The position numbers and the translations under genes were made by a program. A stretch of 64,000 nt of DNA from Aquimarina sp. MAR_2010_214 (GTDB lineage: Bacteria; Bacteroidota; Bacteroidia; Flavobacteriales; Flavobacteriaceae), in the NCBI RefSeq assembly GCF_002846555.1, contig NZ_PJMS01000001.1, forward strand, positions 4,448,501-4,512,500. Direction: 5' to 3'. Below are positions 1 to 9,396 of this stretch, piece after piece. Numbering within the stretch: position 1 is the stretch's first letter; every line of letters begins with the position of its first letter. The notes below the pieces were generated by a model. The model was not told where the DNA came from and searched no databases. It saw nothing but the letters and a program-made list of their open reading frames with translations.

Positions 1-89
1 AACACTTAATTTTTACAATTACCGGAAAAAAGTATGTAGTTTACCCATACCCAAACCTTTGTCCCGAAAGTTTGATTATATCGAATAAA

Positions 90-354
90 GGCAGGTCTCC
101 TGGCTCGCGTCTTGTTGTTTACCTTCCCGATCGTAATAACGAGCAGTGGTTAAAAGAGTTAACAACAAGCATCCTTCTTAATAATGGACACAGCATACAG
201 TTGCGGGAACAGCTCAGGAATATTGATTTACGATACTAGATTTCAGAAATACGATTAGAAATTAAAAAAATCGCGATTCATCTATTTACCTTCGTTCTTC
301 ATTGTACCTGATTCCCTTTTAATCCTCAACTCCCCAGAAAGGAGCATCAGAACC
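90..354 (-). ncRNA. Cobalamin (B12) riboswitch, facing left
   Basis: Read on the minus strand, the parts of the cobalamin riboswitch family appear in the right order. A 5' GGTTCTGATGCTCC segment is followed by AAAAGGGAATCAGGT, then the core CCTGAGCTGTTCCCGCAACTG (complement of about 200-219), and it closes with GCCAGGAGACCTGCC (complement of 90-104). The last two are strong signatures. The RNA is transcribed leftwards, so its target lies left of position 1. In Bacteroidota the usual target is a BtuB-like TonB-dependent receptor, which is an inference here. It is not the leader of the rightward cob operon but sits divergently beside it. Confidence 0.9.
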
Positions 355-453
355 AAAATTCAGCGCGAATGTATTATATTTTATGGAATTTCGAATTACT
401 TTAACAAATAAATAATGTATTCGATTACCTTTGCTTTCTTTAAAACCAATTCA

Positions 454-966
454 ATGTTATATTACATTACAGGAGGAGAACGTTCTGGTAAAAGTAGCTA
501 TGCACAAGATCTGGCATTACAATTATCTAACACTCCTTATTATCTAGCTACTTCACGTATTTGGGATGATGATCATCGTAAACGTATAGATAGGCATATT
601 GCAGATCGAGACGAACGCTGGATCTCTATAGAAGAAGAAAAAGAAATTTCTAAAGTTATCAAAAAAGATAGTGTCGTTGTTATCGATTGTGTTACTTTGT
701 GGCTTACCAACTACTATATGGACACAAAAAATAATATCGAACTCTCACTGTCGCAAGCAAAAGTAGAATTTGACAAACTATTAGATATAAATGCGACCAT
801 AATTATTATTTCTAATGAAATTGGAATGGGAGTTCACGCTACTACTGAAATTGGCAGAAAATTCACCGAACTACAAGGTTGGATGAATCAGCATATAGCT
901 AGTTATGCCGATAAAGCCGTATTAATGGTTTCTGGTATTCCTGTTGAAATCAAAAACTCTAAATAA
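454..966 (+). CDS. cobU: Adenosylcobinamide kinase / guanylyltransferase
   Basis: This is the bifunctional CobU enzyme. It phosphorylates adenosylcobinamide and transfers GMP from GTP to give adenosylcobinamide-GDP in the nucleotide-loop branch of B12 synthesis. Counting from ATG 454 (170 aa), the P-loop GGERSGKS is at residues 7-14. His48 sits in an RH-x5-RW context that fits the guanylylated histidine, and the second nucleotide motif VVVIDCVTLWLTN is near 74-86. An upstream ATG at 415 would add 13 residues. I prefer 454 because CobU proteins begin just before the P-loop. It is the first gene of cobU-cobT-orf-cobS-cobC, with 14 bp to cobT. Confidence 0.95.
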   Translation: MLYYITGGERSGKSSYAQDLALQLSNTPYYLATSRIWDDDHRKRIDRHIADRDERWISIEEEKEISKVIKKDSVVVIDCVTLWLTNYYMDTKNNIELSLSQAKVEFDKLLDINATIIIISNEIGMGVHATTEIGRKFTELQGWMNQHIASYADKAVLMVSGIPVEIKNSK

Positions 967-980
967 TCAAAACATACATC

Positions 981-2018
981 ATGGACTTTGATATAAAACC
1001 TATCTTTAATAACAAACTTGAAGCAATTCTTCAAAACAAAATTAATACTAAAACAAAACCTATTGGTGCATTAGGAGAACTTGAAACAGTTGCTTTACAA
1101 ATAGGTATGATCCAAAACACAGACCAACCAAGTTTAGATCAACCAACTATTCTTGTTTTTGCTGGTGATCACGGTATTGCAAAAAAAAGAGAAGTCAACC
1201 TTTATCCTCAGGAAGTGACTGCACAAATGGTTTATAATTTTGTAAATGAAGGGGCTGCTATTAATGTCTTTTGCAAACAACATCAAATTGCTCTTAAAAT
1301 AGTAGACGCCGGGGTTAATCATGATTTTGAAAATATTCCTGATATCATTCACGCAAAAATTGATTTTGGTACTCAAGACTATCAGGAAACCCCCGCTATG
1401 ACTGTAGAGCAATGTACTAAAGCCATACAAAAAGGTGCTGATCTGGTCACAGAAACGTTTAATAATGGTTGCAACACTATTGGTTTTGGCGAAATGGGAA
1501 TCGGAAACACCTCTGCTGCTTCATTATTGATGTCATATTTCACAAAGATTCCGATCGCAGAATGTGTGGGTTCTGGAACAGGGTTGGATACTTCAGCTAT
1601 TAAAATCAAACAACAAATTTTATCCGAAGTTTATCAAAAATACGCTCCTTCCTCTCCTCTTGAAGCATTAACTATTTTTGGAGGATTCGAAATTGCTATG
1701 ATTACCGGAGGAATTTTAAAAGCAGCAGAACTCAAAATGACTATTATCATAGACGGGTTTATTGTCACTTCTGCCTTATTAGCTGCGTATGCTATGTATC
1801 AAAACGTAATAGATTATTGCATATTTGCCCATACATCAGAAGAACAAGGGCATCAAAAAATGTATCAGTTCTTAGAAAAAAGACCATTGATCAACCTTGG
1901 AATGTGTTTGGGAGAAGGAACCGGAGTCGCTATAGCATATCCTATCATAGAATCTGCAGTTACTTTTCTTAATAATATGGCTAGTTTTGAAAGTGCAGGA
2001 GTTTCTGGAAGTGAATAA
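981..2018 (+). CDS. cobT: Nicotinate-nucleotide--dimethylbenzimidazole phosphoribosyltransferase
   Basis: CobT makes alpha-ribazole phosphate from nicotinate mononucleotide and 5,6-dimethylbenzimidazole, the lower-ligand arm of cobalamin. The 345-residue length is typical. Signature motifs are AGDHGI near 61-66, GFGEMGIGNTSAAS at 168-181, and a C-terminal LGEGTG around 310-315 whose glutamate matches the catalytic residue of the family. It lies 14 bp after cobU and 9 bp before a small membrane protein gene, so it is very likely cotranscribed. Whether the organism makes dimethylbenzimidazole or imports precursors cannot be told from this window. Confidence 0.95.
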   Translation: MDFDIKPIFNNKLEAILQNKINTKTKPIGALGELETVALQIGMIQNTDQPSLDQPTILVFAGDHGIAKKREVNLYPQEVTAQMVYNFVNEGAAINVFCKQHQIALKIVDAGVNHDFENIPDIIHAKIDFGTQDYQETPAMTVEQCTKAIQKGADLVTETFNNGCNTIGFGEMGIGNTSAASLLMSYFTKIPIAECVGSGTGLDTSAIKIKQQILSEVYQKYAPSSPLEALTIFGGFEIAMITGGILKAAELKMTIIIDGFIVTSALLAAYAMYQNVIDYCIFAHTSEEQGHQKMYQFLEKRPLINLGMCLGEGTGVAIAYPIIESAVTFLNNMASFESAGVSGSE

Positions 2019-2027
2019 TCTAATACA

Positions 2028-2366
2028 ATGAAAAAAGGGATTTTATCAATATTTATAGCTGTTATCGGGATGTATTTCTTATACTGGTATACAATTGATT
2101 TATCTCGGCAATACTTTATTTTGATAGAATCATCAAAAAATACCTCAGAATTAAATCCTTATATATTTACTGTTGCCAAGACTTTTAGAATAACCTCTGT
2201 CTGTATTGGGTTGTTAAGCCTCTATTTTGGTGTCATTTCATTTTTAAAGAAAAACAAAGTTGGAAGCATTGGGATAATTCTGGCTTTCATACTTATTATT
2301 AGTTCTTTAATTCCATTCTGGAAATATCTTGTTGAAGATGCTACTATAGACATTAATTTAAAATAA
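2028..2366 (+). CDS. Small membrane protein within the cob operon
   Basis: This 112-residue protein has an N-terminal hydrophobic segment (about 5-23) and two further strongly hydrophobic segments (about 52-70 and 80-97), so three membrane helices are likely. I do not recognise a family. It is placed with 9 bp to cobT upstream and 3 bp to cobS downstream, which implies cotranscription. CobS is itself a membrane enzyme, so a role at the membrane next to CobS is possible, but nothing in the sequence shows it. The spacing supports a real gene. The function is unknown. Confidence 0.75.
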   Translation: MKKGILSIFIAVIGMYFLYWYTIDLSRQYFILIESSKNTSELNPYIFTVAKTFRITSVCIGLLSLYFGVISFLKKNKVGSIGIILAFILIISSLIPFWKYLVEDATIDINLK

Positions 2367-2369
2367 ATC

Positions 2370-3134
2370 ATGAAAAAAGAAATCCATATCTTTTTTACTG
2401 CATTGATGTTTTTTACTCGTATCCCTTGCCCAAAATGGGTAAATCACGATTCTGAAAATCTACACCTTAGTTCTAAATATTTTCCTCTAGTAGGAATCAT
2501 TGTTGGAAGTATTGGTGCTATTGTTTTTTATGGAGCTTCTTTTATTTTTTCAATAGAGATTTCGATAATGTTATCTATGTTTTCTACTATCTATGCCACA
2601 GGTGCATTTCATGAAGATGGATTTGCCGATGTATGTGATGGATTTGGTGGAGGATGGACCAAAGACAAGATACTTTTGATCATGAAAGATTCTCGTTTAG
2701 GCACCTATGGTACCATTGGACTAATGTTAATTCTAGGGATAAAATTTATAGCATTAAGAGAAACAGAAACGTACCACATTCCATTAATACTAATTTCTGG
2801 ACATGCCCTAAGCCGTTTTATAGCTACCACTCTAATCTTTACGCATCCTTATGTAAGAGATACAGAAAGTAGCAAGGCCAAACCAGCAGCAAAAAGCATG
2901 AGTCTACGGTCATTATTGATTAGTGGTATATTTGGTATTACTCCCCTGTTTTTCTTCAAAAATCCCATGATATTCCTTACCTTGATCCCTGTATACTTGT
3001 CAAAAATGTTCTTAGCAGACAAATTCAAAAAATGGATTGGTGGTCAAACAGGAGATTGCGCAGGTGCTGTCCAACAACTTAGTGAAATTGTATTTTATCT
3101 TACTAGCATAATTTTATGGAAATATATCTGGTAA
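2370..3134 (+). CDS. cobS: Adenosylcobinamide-GDP ribazoletransferase (cobalamin synthase)
   Basis: CobS is an integral membrane enzyme that joins adenosylcobinamide-GDP to alpha-ribazole or its phosphate, giving cobalamin or its phosphate. At 254 residues it has the usual length. The acidic metal-binding signature GAFHEDGFADVCDGFGGG lies at residues 78-95, and the late motif GGQTGDCAGA lies near 224-233. Several hydrophobic helices fill the rest. Its last 19 bp overlap the start of cobC in another frame, which points to translational coupling. It completes the nucleotide-loop pathway with the neighbouring cobU, cobT and cobC. Confidence 0.95.
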   Translation: MKKEIHIFFTALMFFTRIPCPKWVNHDSENLHLSSKYFPLVGIIVGSIGAIVFYGASFIFSIEISIMLSMFSTIYATGAFHEDGFADVCDGFGGGWTKDKILLIMKDSRLGTYGTIGLMLILGIKFIALRETETYHIPLILISGHALSRFIATTLIFTHPYVRDTESSKAKPAAKSMSLRSLLISGIFGITPLFFFKNPMIFLTLIPVYLSKMFLADKFKKWIGGQTGDCAGAVQQLSEIVFYLTSIILWKYIW

Positions 3135-3634
3135 GACATACCACTCCAAATATCGAAAAAGGAATTTGCTATGGGCAAAGTGATATTGGGATCACAGATA
3201 CATTTACGGCCGAAGTAGAAAAAATACATCAATGTATTCCTATTCATGAAATTACTACAATATATAGTAGTCCTTTACAACGATGTAAACTATTAGCCAA
3301 AACATTCAAAAAAGAAATCATCTACGATAATCGACTTAAGGAGTTAAATTTTGGAGATTGGGAGTTACAGCCTTGGGATGCTATACATAGTTCAGAAATA
3401 GATCCATGGATGAATGATTTTGTAAATATACAAGTCCCAAATGGGGAATCATATATTACACTGCAAGAACGAATTTTGGATTTTTATACCTCTCTGAATC
3501 ATATTTCTGAAGAAAAAATTGTCATAATATCACATGCTGGACCTATGAGAGCATTACTTGCTAACCTGCAAAAAATAGATCTTAAAGATTCTTTTTGTAT
3601 CAAAATAGCATACGGAGAAGTGATTGCTATTTAA
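3116..3634 (+). CDS. cobC: Alpha-ribazole phosphatase-like histidine phosphatase
   Basis: This is a phosphoglycerate mutase-type histidine phosphatase of 172 residues. The phosphate-accepting RHT motif is at residues 7-9, right at the N-terminus in the LVRHT context, and the second catalytic histidine is His140 in SHAG. Conserved arginines follow in SSPLQRC. In a cob operon this family dephosphorylates alpha-ribazole phosphate or cobalamin phosphate. It overlaps cobS by 19 bp and ends the operon; the next gene is convergent and begins 12 bp away. The substrate is assigned from context because the fold alone does not define it. Confidence 0.88.
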   Translation: MEIYLVRHTTPNIEKGICYGQSDIGITDTFTAEVEKIHQCIPIHEITTIYSSPLQRCKLLAKTFKKEIIYDNRLKELNFGDWELQPWDAIHSSEIDPWMNDFVNIQVPNGESYITLQERILDFYTSLNHISEEKIVIISHAGPMRALLANLQKIDLKDSFCIKIAYGEVIAI

Positions 3635-3646
3635 ATTAAAATAGGA

Positions 3647-4645
3647 TTACTTATCGAAAGTATATGTTGCTTTTACAGCATTATGATCCGATAGATCTTC
3701 ACCGTCTATCACAAATTGAAGCACTTGCATTTCAGGTATAAAAACTGGTTGCTTGTGATTTTTGCTAATTAAAATATAATCCAATGTATTATTATAATTT
3801 GGATATTCTTTTCTAACCAAGGTATTCGCATTAGAATAGGTACCTATATCTGTTGAAGGATTAAAAGAATATAATATTCTAGAATTCAATATATTTTTCA
3901 TCTCCATATACGAAGATGTATCTGTATATTCCACATTCATATCCCCTGCGTAAATTAATGGTTCTGATATTGGTATTTTTAAACTATTCATCCAATCTCT
4001 AATCTCTTCTAATTGCTTTAATCGTACAGGAGTTCCATCATAATCTCCTTGATCTGCTTGTAAATGTGTACCTACAATATGATATTTTTTCTCATTTTTA
4101 ATGATCTCTACATATATTGCTCCCTTATTAGAATAATAATCTGCTGTTCCATATAGAGAATTATTAAACACGTATTGTCTTTTAATATCAATCGGGTATT
4201 TACTAAAAATTCTTACCCCTCCATTAACAACAAAAAGACTATTAGAACAATTTCCGCTAACAGAATTCCAATTGTCCCCTGTATTACAATATCTTCCTAA
4301 AAGAACTGTACTATATGGGTACAAATTCTTTAATTCATTAAACAAATGCTTCTTGACTTGATGATTAAAACCTTCTTGAAAAATCATAATATCTATTGAA
4401 GGTGCCATATCTGTTAAACTCTGTAGTTGTTTTTTTGCTCTCTCTATTTCCTTATATTGCTTAAACTTAGCTATTCCTGGCAGATGAAATATATTATAGT
4501 TCAATACTGTTAAACTTTCCATATTTCTATTTGTAATTTCTTGAAATTTTTGATTTTCGTACCCCTCTATACTGCTTATCTCCTCAGAGCATGAAAAGGT
4601 AAATAACATTACTAAAAAGGCAAAGCGGAGGTTTAAGTTATTCAT
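3647..4645 (-). CDS. Endonuclease/exonuclease/phosphatase-family lipoprotein (sphingomyelinase-like)
   Basis: This is a secreted lipoprotein with the DNase I-like fold. From the start at 4645 it has a short signal segment ending in the lipobox FTFSC. Family motifs follow: LNYNIFHLPG near the N-terminus, the metal-binding glutamate in MIFQEG, the GTHLQAD histidine, AGDMNVEY, and the C-terminal SDHNAV catalytic pair. Spacing and the HLPG wording resemble bacterial neutral sphingomyelinases/beta-hemolysins more than nucleases, but specificity is not certain. ATGs at 4651 and 4672 would lengthen the signal peptide oddly. It is convergent with the cob operon and divergent from the ABC importer genes. 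Confidence 0.82.
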   Translation of the reverse strand: MNNLNLRFAFLVMLFTFSCSEEISSIEGYENQKFQEITNRNMESLTVLNYNIFHLPGIAKFKQYKEIERAKKQLQSLTDMAPSIDIMIFQEGFNHQVKKHLFNELKNLYPYSTVLLGRYCNTGDNWNSVSGNCSNSLFVVNGGVRIFSKYPIDIKRQYVFNNSLYGTADYYSNKGAIYVEIIKNEKKYHIVGTHLQADQGDYDGTPVRLKQLEEIRDWMNSLKIPISEPLIYAGDMNVEYTDTSSYMEMKNILNSRILYSFNPSTDIGTYSNANTLVRKEYPNYNNTLDYILISKNHKQPVFIPEMQVLQFVIDGEDLSDHNAVKATYTFDK

Positions 4646-4902
4646 CAACATATATTTACAATAAATATACAAAGAATGTTTTTTAGTATTTTTCTGACTT
4701 TAGCTTTAAGAAAACAAATAATTAAATGATAGTTTAGGAATTGTTTCGTTTATCAAATGATCGTTATTTTTTTGAACAAATGATCTATCAAACATTTTTT
4801 TATTATTTATAAGTTGATATTAAGAGGCATATAAATTACTTCATAACAATGATATGTTACTTTAAAGCTAAACTTATTCTGATTTACTATTTTTACAAAA
4901 AA

Positions 4903-6051
4903 ATGATGCTCATGCGTACTATTTTTATCATTTCTTTACTATTATTATTATGTGTTTCATGTAAAAAAACACCAAAGGATACTACCCCACTCACCGTGAT
5001 GTATCTTGCCCCTCAAAATATTGAATACGCCTCAGGATTTACTATTAAAAACAGAGAAAACTATAAAGAGATCAAGGTCATAACACCTTGGCCAGATGCC
5101 AAAGAAGAACTTACATATATTTTACATCCAAAAGGAACAGAAAGACCATTTAAATCTCCAAGCGCAATATTTATAGAAGTGCCTATAGAAAGAGTTGTTG
5201 TAACCTCTACTACAGATATTCCAATGTTGGAGTATATGAATCTTGAAGAGAAATTAGTAGGATTCCCACATACAGATTATATTTCTTCTGAAAAAACACG
5301 TGCTTTGATTAATACTGGTGCGATTAAAGAACTTGGCGAAGAATGGAATTTAAACACAGAAGTTGTTCTCGAACTTTCTCCAGAACTGATTATTGGGTTT
5401 TCATCTTCAGGAGATACAAAAGCCTATGATCATATTCAAAAAACCGGGATCCCTGTTGTGATAAATGGTTCGTGGATGGAAGAACATCCATTAGGTAGAG
5501 CAGAATGGATAAAATTTGTTGCGGCTTTCTTCGGGAAAGAACAAATAGCAGAAGATATCTTTCAAAAGATAAAAAAAGAATACAATCAAGCAACTACTTT
5601 AGCTCAAAACACAACTTCTACTCCAACAGTTTTATCAGGTAATATGTTTAAGGATGTATGGTATATTCCTGGCGGAAATAGCTTTGTTGCTAAATTTTTA
5701 AAAGATGCTAATACTACATATTTATGGAAAGACGTTCAAAGAAATGGAAGCCTGACATTAAGTTTTGAAAGCGTACTTGAAAAGGCTCAAAATGCAGAAT
5801 TATGGATAGGGTCTGGAAATTCTAAATCACTCGATGAATTAAAAGAAAAAAACCATCAATATGCTTTATTCGATGCTTTTAAAAATAAAGCCGTATATTC
5901 TTCGACGTTAAAGATGGGATCAAAAGGAGGGTTAATTTATTATGAATTAGGACCTATGCGACCTGACTTAATTTTAAAAGATATTATCAAAATTGCTCAT
6001 CCAGAATTGTTAATCGATTATGAACCTTATTTTTTTGAAAAACTAAACTAA
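4903..6051 (+). CDS. ABC transporter substrate-binding lipoprotein, cobalamin/iron-siderophore type
   Basis: This is a periplasmic binding lipoprotein of the BtuF/FhuD class. A hydrophobic signal of about 15 residues ends in the lipobox CVSC. The body contains the class pattern: IERVVVTSTTDIPMLEYM near the first lobe, then ELSPELIIGFSS, and a long bridging helix. The start at 4903 (or 4912) puts the signal peptide at the N-terminus; the upstream ATG at 4849 would add a lysine-rich, tyrosine-rich extension. The permease gene starts on the next base after its stop codon. Near the cob operon and a B12 riboswitch, cobalamin or cobinamide is a likely ligand, but iron chelates are equally possible by family. 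Confidence 0.85.
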   Translation: MMLMRTIFIISLLLLLCVSCKKTPKDTTPLTVMYLAPQNIEYASGFTIKNRENYKEIKVITPWPDAKEELTYILHPKGTERPFKSPSAIFIEVPIERVVVTSTTDIPMLEYMNLEEKLVGFPHTDYISSEKTRALINTGAIKELGEEWNLNTEVVLELSPELIIGFSSSGDTKAYDHIQKTGIPVVINGSWMEEHPLGRAEWIKFVAAFFGKEQIAEDIFQKIKKEYNQATTLAQNTTSTPTVLSGNMFKDVWYIPGGNSFVAKFLKDANTTYLWKDVQRNGSLTLSFESVLEKAQNAELWIGSGNSKSLDELKEKNHQYALFDAFKNKAVYSSTLKMGSKGGLIYYELGPMRPDLILKDIIKIAHPELLIDYEPYFFEKLN

Positions 6052-7083
6052 TTGACCCCAATCAAATCATATAAACGCGTTTTTATAAGTATTGTCGTGC
6101 TCTTATTAATTTGTTTTATTGCAAATATAAGCTTGGGCTCGGTATTTATTCCTTGGTTAGATACGTTAAGTAGCCTGGTAGGCGGAACTGTAGAAAAAGA
6201 GGCATGGAGACATATTATTGTCGATTATCGATTACCGAAAGCTCTTACTGCAATAATTGTAGGTAGTGGACTTGGCGTTTCAGGATTACTAATGCAAACC
6301 TTGTTTAGAAATCCTTTGGCTGGTCCTTTTGTACTTGGCATTAGCTCAGGAGCAAGTCTTGGAGTTGCTTTATTAATATTAGGTAGTGCATTTACAGGAG
6401 TAGCAGTGTCCTCTTTTCTAATTTCAAAATGGGGGTTAGTTATTGCTGCTAGCTTAGGTAGTATATTAGTATTATTTGCTGTAATGCTTGTTTCTATTAA
6501 GGTGAGGGATACTATGGCAATACTTATTATCGGTCTTATGTTCGGAAGTATTACAGCAGCTATAGTAAGTGTATTGGCCTACTTTGCTCCTGCTGATCAA
6601 TTGCAACGTTATATTTTTTGGGGATTTGGAAGCTTAGGCAATCTTACCTGGTATGATGTACTTATATTTTCTGGTGTATCGCTATTAGGAATGTTATTAT
6701 CTATCCTTGCCATAAAACCTCTAAACACTTTACTTCTGGGAGAAAACTATGCCCGTAGCCTTGGGCTAAATATCAAAACAAGTCGTTTTCTAATTATTGT
6801 TGCTACTGGATTATTGGCCGGTAGTATTACGGCTTTTGCCGGACCGATTGCCTTTATTGGTCTGGCTGTGCCTCATCTAACAAGGCAGCTATTTCATACC
6901 TCAGACCATAAAACATTAATCCCAGCTGTGATACTACTAGGAAGCATTATTATGCTAGTGTGTGATAGTATTGCACAATTACCTTCTAGCGAATATACAC
7001 TTCCTATTAATGCTATTACTTCGCTAATTGGTGCCCCCGTAGTCATCTGGTTATTGGTTCGAAAACGAAAAATGCTATTTTAA
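6052..7083 (+). CDS. FecCD/BtuC-family ABC transporter permease (TTG start)
   Basis: This is a 343-residue polytopic permease of the BtuC/FecCD family, which moves cobalamin, haem or ferric chelates across the inner membrane. It shows the usual many hydrophobic helices and the conserved stretch GVSGLLMQTLFRNPLAGP with GISSGASLG after it, plus FAGPIAFIGLAVPHLTR, the segment that contacts the ATPase. The start is TTG directly abutting the TAA of the binding-protein gene, and no ATG occurs for over 200 bp, so the TTG is well supported. No ATP-binding subunit follows: the next gene is on the other strand. The ATPase must be encoded elsewhere, or is shared. Confidence 0.9.
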   Translation: MTPIKSYKRVFISIVVLLLICFIANISLGSVFIPWLDTLSSLVGGTVEKEAWRHIIVDYRLPKALTAIIVGSGLGVSGLLMQTLFRNPLAGPFVLGISSGASLGVALLILGSAFTGVAVSSFLISKWGLVIAASLGSILVLFAVMLVSIKVRDTMAILIIGLMFGSITAAIVSVLAYFAPADQLQRYIFWGFGSLGNLTWYDVLIFSGVSLLGMLLSILAIKPLNTLLLGENYARSLGLNIKTSRFLIIVATGLLAGSITAFAGPIAFIGLAVPHLTRQLFHTSDHKTLIPAVILLGSIIMLVCDSIAQLPSSEYTLPINAITSLIGAPVVIWLLVRKRKMLF

Positions 7084-7139
7084 ACCTCTCTTTATTTTAC
7101 CCTGATTATTACCTTACACCTATAATATTAAACTATTTA

Positions 7140-9077
7140 TTACAGTATTGGTATTTCAATAGTAATAATAGTACCTCTTTTAAGACGAGAATCAATATGC
7201 ATTACACCTGATAATTTTTGTATTCGATTTTCTATATTTGTTAAACCAATACCTAAAGATGTAACAGAAGTATCAAACCCTTTACCATTGTCTTCAAAAA
7301 TAATATGAATAAGGTTATCTATAAAATCGATTTGGATTTCAACTTTACGAGCATTAGCATGTTTTATGGTATTTGTAATGAGTTCCTGAAAAACAGAGAA
7401 TAATTCATTATGAAATGAATGATCTATTTCATTAATTTTATTTTCTGAATAAGTTGAAATATGAATACTTAACTTACTGGCATTTCCAATATTCTGCATA
7501 TACTCCTTTAGCAACTGTATAAAGTTATTATGTCTAAATTTTTTAGGAATAAGGTCATGAGAAAGCGTTCTAACTTGCTTATAGGTATCATCAATCTGTT
7601 GATAGATGGTATCCATTTTTCTTAAATTTTCTTTGGCCAAACCAAACTGAAGTTTTATTGCTGCCAGATTTCCCCCTATCCTGTCATGAAGCTCTTGAGC
7701 AATACGGTTTCTTTCTTTATCCTGAATACTAATCGAGGTTTTGATTAATTTTAACTCCTGATCCCTTATTAAGGCTTCTATCTTTTGTTCTCCTATTTCT
7801 TTTTCTTTTTTATGCAGTAAGTTTTGACTTTTTAACTTTTGATAATATAGAAAAAGTAAACCAGCCAGAGGTATCAAGATTATCACAAATGTATATGTAA
7901 GCGTTTGTTTTTGAAACTGTTGCTTTTCTATTTCTATAATTTTAAGTTCTTGATTCTTTTTTAAAATTGTTATTTCCTTTTCTTTCTTCAATGTCTCATA
8001 TTCTATTTCCAGCTTAGCTACTTCCTTATCTTTTTGTAGCTTTTTTATAGAATCTTGTATTTGAATCTTTTTCTCTGTATTCTCTAAAGCTTCTTTGTAG
8101 TTTTTTTCTTCTAAAGCTACATTTTTCAAACTATGATATACATATAATTGTTGTTTAAGATATCCTGATTTTTTGGCTATTTCCAACACCTCATTATATC
8201 CTTTTTTAGCATTTTTAAAATCCTTCTTCTCTCGATAAATTTCGCATATATTAAGTATATTATTCAGGACAATTACGGGGTAATTATATTCTCTCGCAAT
8301 AGGTAATGATTTATTAAAATACATGAAAGCTTTATCGTCTTCATACATATTTAAATACACTACGCCAATGTTCAATAATGCAACCGCTATATTTCTATTA
8401 TTATCCATTGTTTTATAATACTTCAGTGCCTTTTCATGATAAAACAATGCTTTTTCATAGTTCTCTAACTCCATATAACACAAAGCAACACCTTCACAAT
8501 AGCCCGGTCTTTCTTTATCTATAACAGTAGATTTTAAAAATTCTAAAGATTTTGTATAATCACCATTAAGCTTATAATTCATTGCCAAACTAATAACCAA
8601 CCTATCCTTAGTATCAGAATCTTTAGTTTTTTCAACAATATCAATACCTTTTAAAGCCCATTTTTTACTTTCTTCGATTAAGTTTTTATCTCTAGAAGCA
8701 TTCGAAAGAAGTAAATAAAAACGTGATAATAAATTTAGAGATACAGAATCTTCTTTATTCCCTATCAACCCAATAGCTTTTTTAGCATACACCAGCGAAG
8801 AATCTGTAGCATATTTGTAATAATGATAATTTGCCAAAACATAATGTGCCAAAATTGTATTATCCTTATTTTTAGTTCTTTTTAATACATCATGACTTAT
8901 TCTAAAGGATTTTTCTCGATCCTGGTTTTCTATTTTTATAAAACTTCTAGCATGTTCTAGCAGTACACTATCTTTTTTGGCATTTTTTATATCATCTTCT
9001 TCATGTGTCTGAGCTTTTGCAATACTGCATATAATCAACAAAATGAATACAAGTGTAGGTTTTGAAAATATCGTCAT
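7140..9077 (-). CDS. Tetratricopeptide sensor histidine kinase (HisKA_3 type)
   Basis: This is a 645-residue membrane histidine kinase. A signal peptide ends at AKAQ, followed by TPR-like helical repeats in the periplasm (about 80-340) and a coiled coil (about 340-390). One membrane helix lies near 394-412, then a second coiled coil and a HisKA_3 domain with the phosphorylated histidine in QELHDRIGG (about 463). The HATPase domain has the N box ELITNTIKHAN (about 565) and G box DNGKGFD (about 599). Such kinases normally partner a LuxR/NarL-type response regulator. None is in this window, so it appears as an orphan. The signal sensed is unknown. Confidence 0.92.
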   Translation of the reverse strand: MTIFSKPTLVFILLIICSIAKAQTHEEDDIKNAKKDSVLLEHARSFIKIENQDREKSFRISHDVLKRTKNKDNTILAHYVLANYHYYKYATDSSLVYAKKAIGLIGNKEDSVSLNLLSRFYLLLSNASRDKNLIEESKKWALKGIDIVEKTKDSDTKDRLVISLAMNYKLNGDYTKSLEFLKSTVIDKERPGYCEGVALCYMELENYEKALFYHEKALKYYKTMDNNRNIAVALLNIGVVYLNMYEDDKAFMYFNKSLPIAREYNYPVIVLNNILNICEIYREKKDFKNAKKGYNEVLEIAKKSGYLKQQLYVYHSLKNVALEEKNYKEALENTEKKIQIQDSIKKLQKDKEVAKLEIEYETLKKEKEITILKKNQELKIIEIEKQQFQKQTLTYTFVIILIPLAGLLFLYYQKLKSQNLLHKKEKEIGEQKIEALIRDQELKLIKTSISIQDKERNRIAQELHDRIGGNLAAIKLQFGLAKENLRKMDTIYQQIDDTYKQVRTLSHDLIPKKFRHNNFIQLLKEYMQNIGNASKLSIHISTYSENKINEIDHSFHNELFSVFQELITNTIKHANARKVEIQIDFIDNLIHIIFEDNGKGFDTSVTSLGIGLTNIENRIQKLSGVMHIDSRLKRGTIITIEIPIL

Positions 9078-9396
9078 ATTGTATGGTAAATATTTTTACG
9101 GGAATTTGTAGTATTTTCCTATCAAGGAAAATCAATAGTATCGTTAAAATTAAGGAATTAACTTTTATTCCCATTATTGATCTCTATAATAAGAGAAATT
9201 TAGCATCCCAAAAAAATGATGTTATTTACAATTGCAAACAAAGTTAGAGGTTATATGTATCATATTCTCCAGTCTAAATATACCTGCACAGACCTTATCT
9301 ACGAGTAATTTACTCGAATATGAATACTCTATTTTCAAACAATTAAAAATCAAGTATTAATTTAAAATCCTATCTTTAAAGTAAAAGTACACATCA

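Noticed and set aside
90..354. Riboswitch control of cobU-cobT-cobS-cobC
   Set aside because: The conserved boxes read in the right order only on the minus strand, so the RNA cannot lead into the plus-strand cob operon.
9062..9247. 61-codon plus-strand frame starting inside the kinase gene
   Set aside because: It overlaps the kinase start, has no recognisable motif, and lies where the kinase promoter should be.
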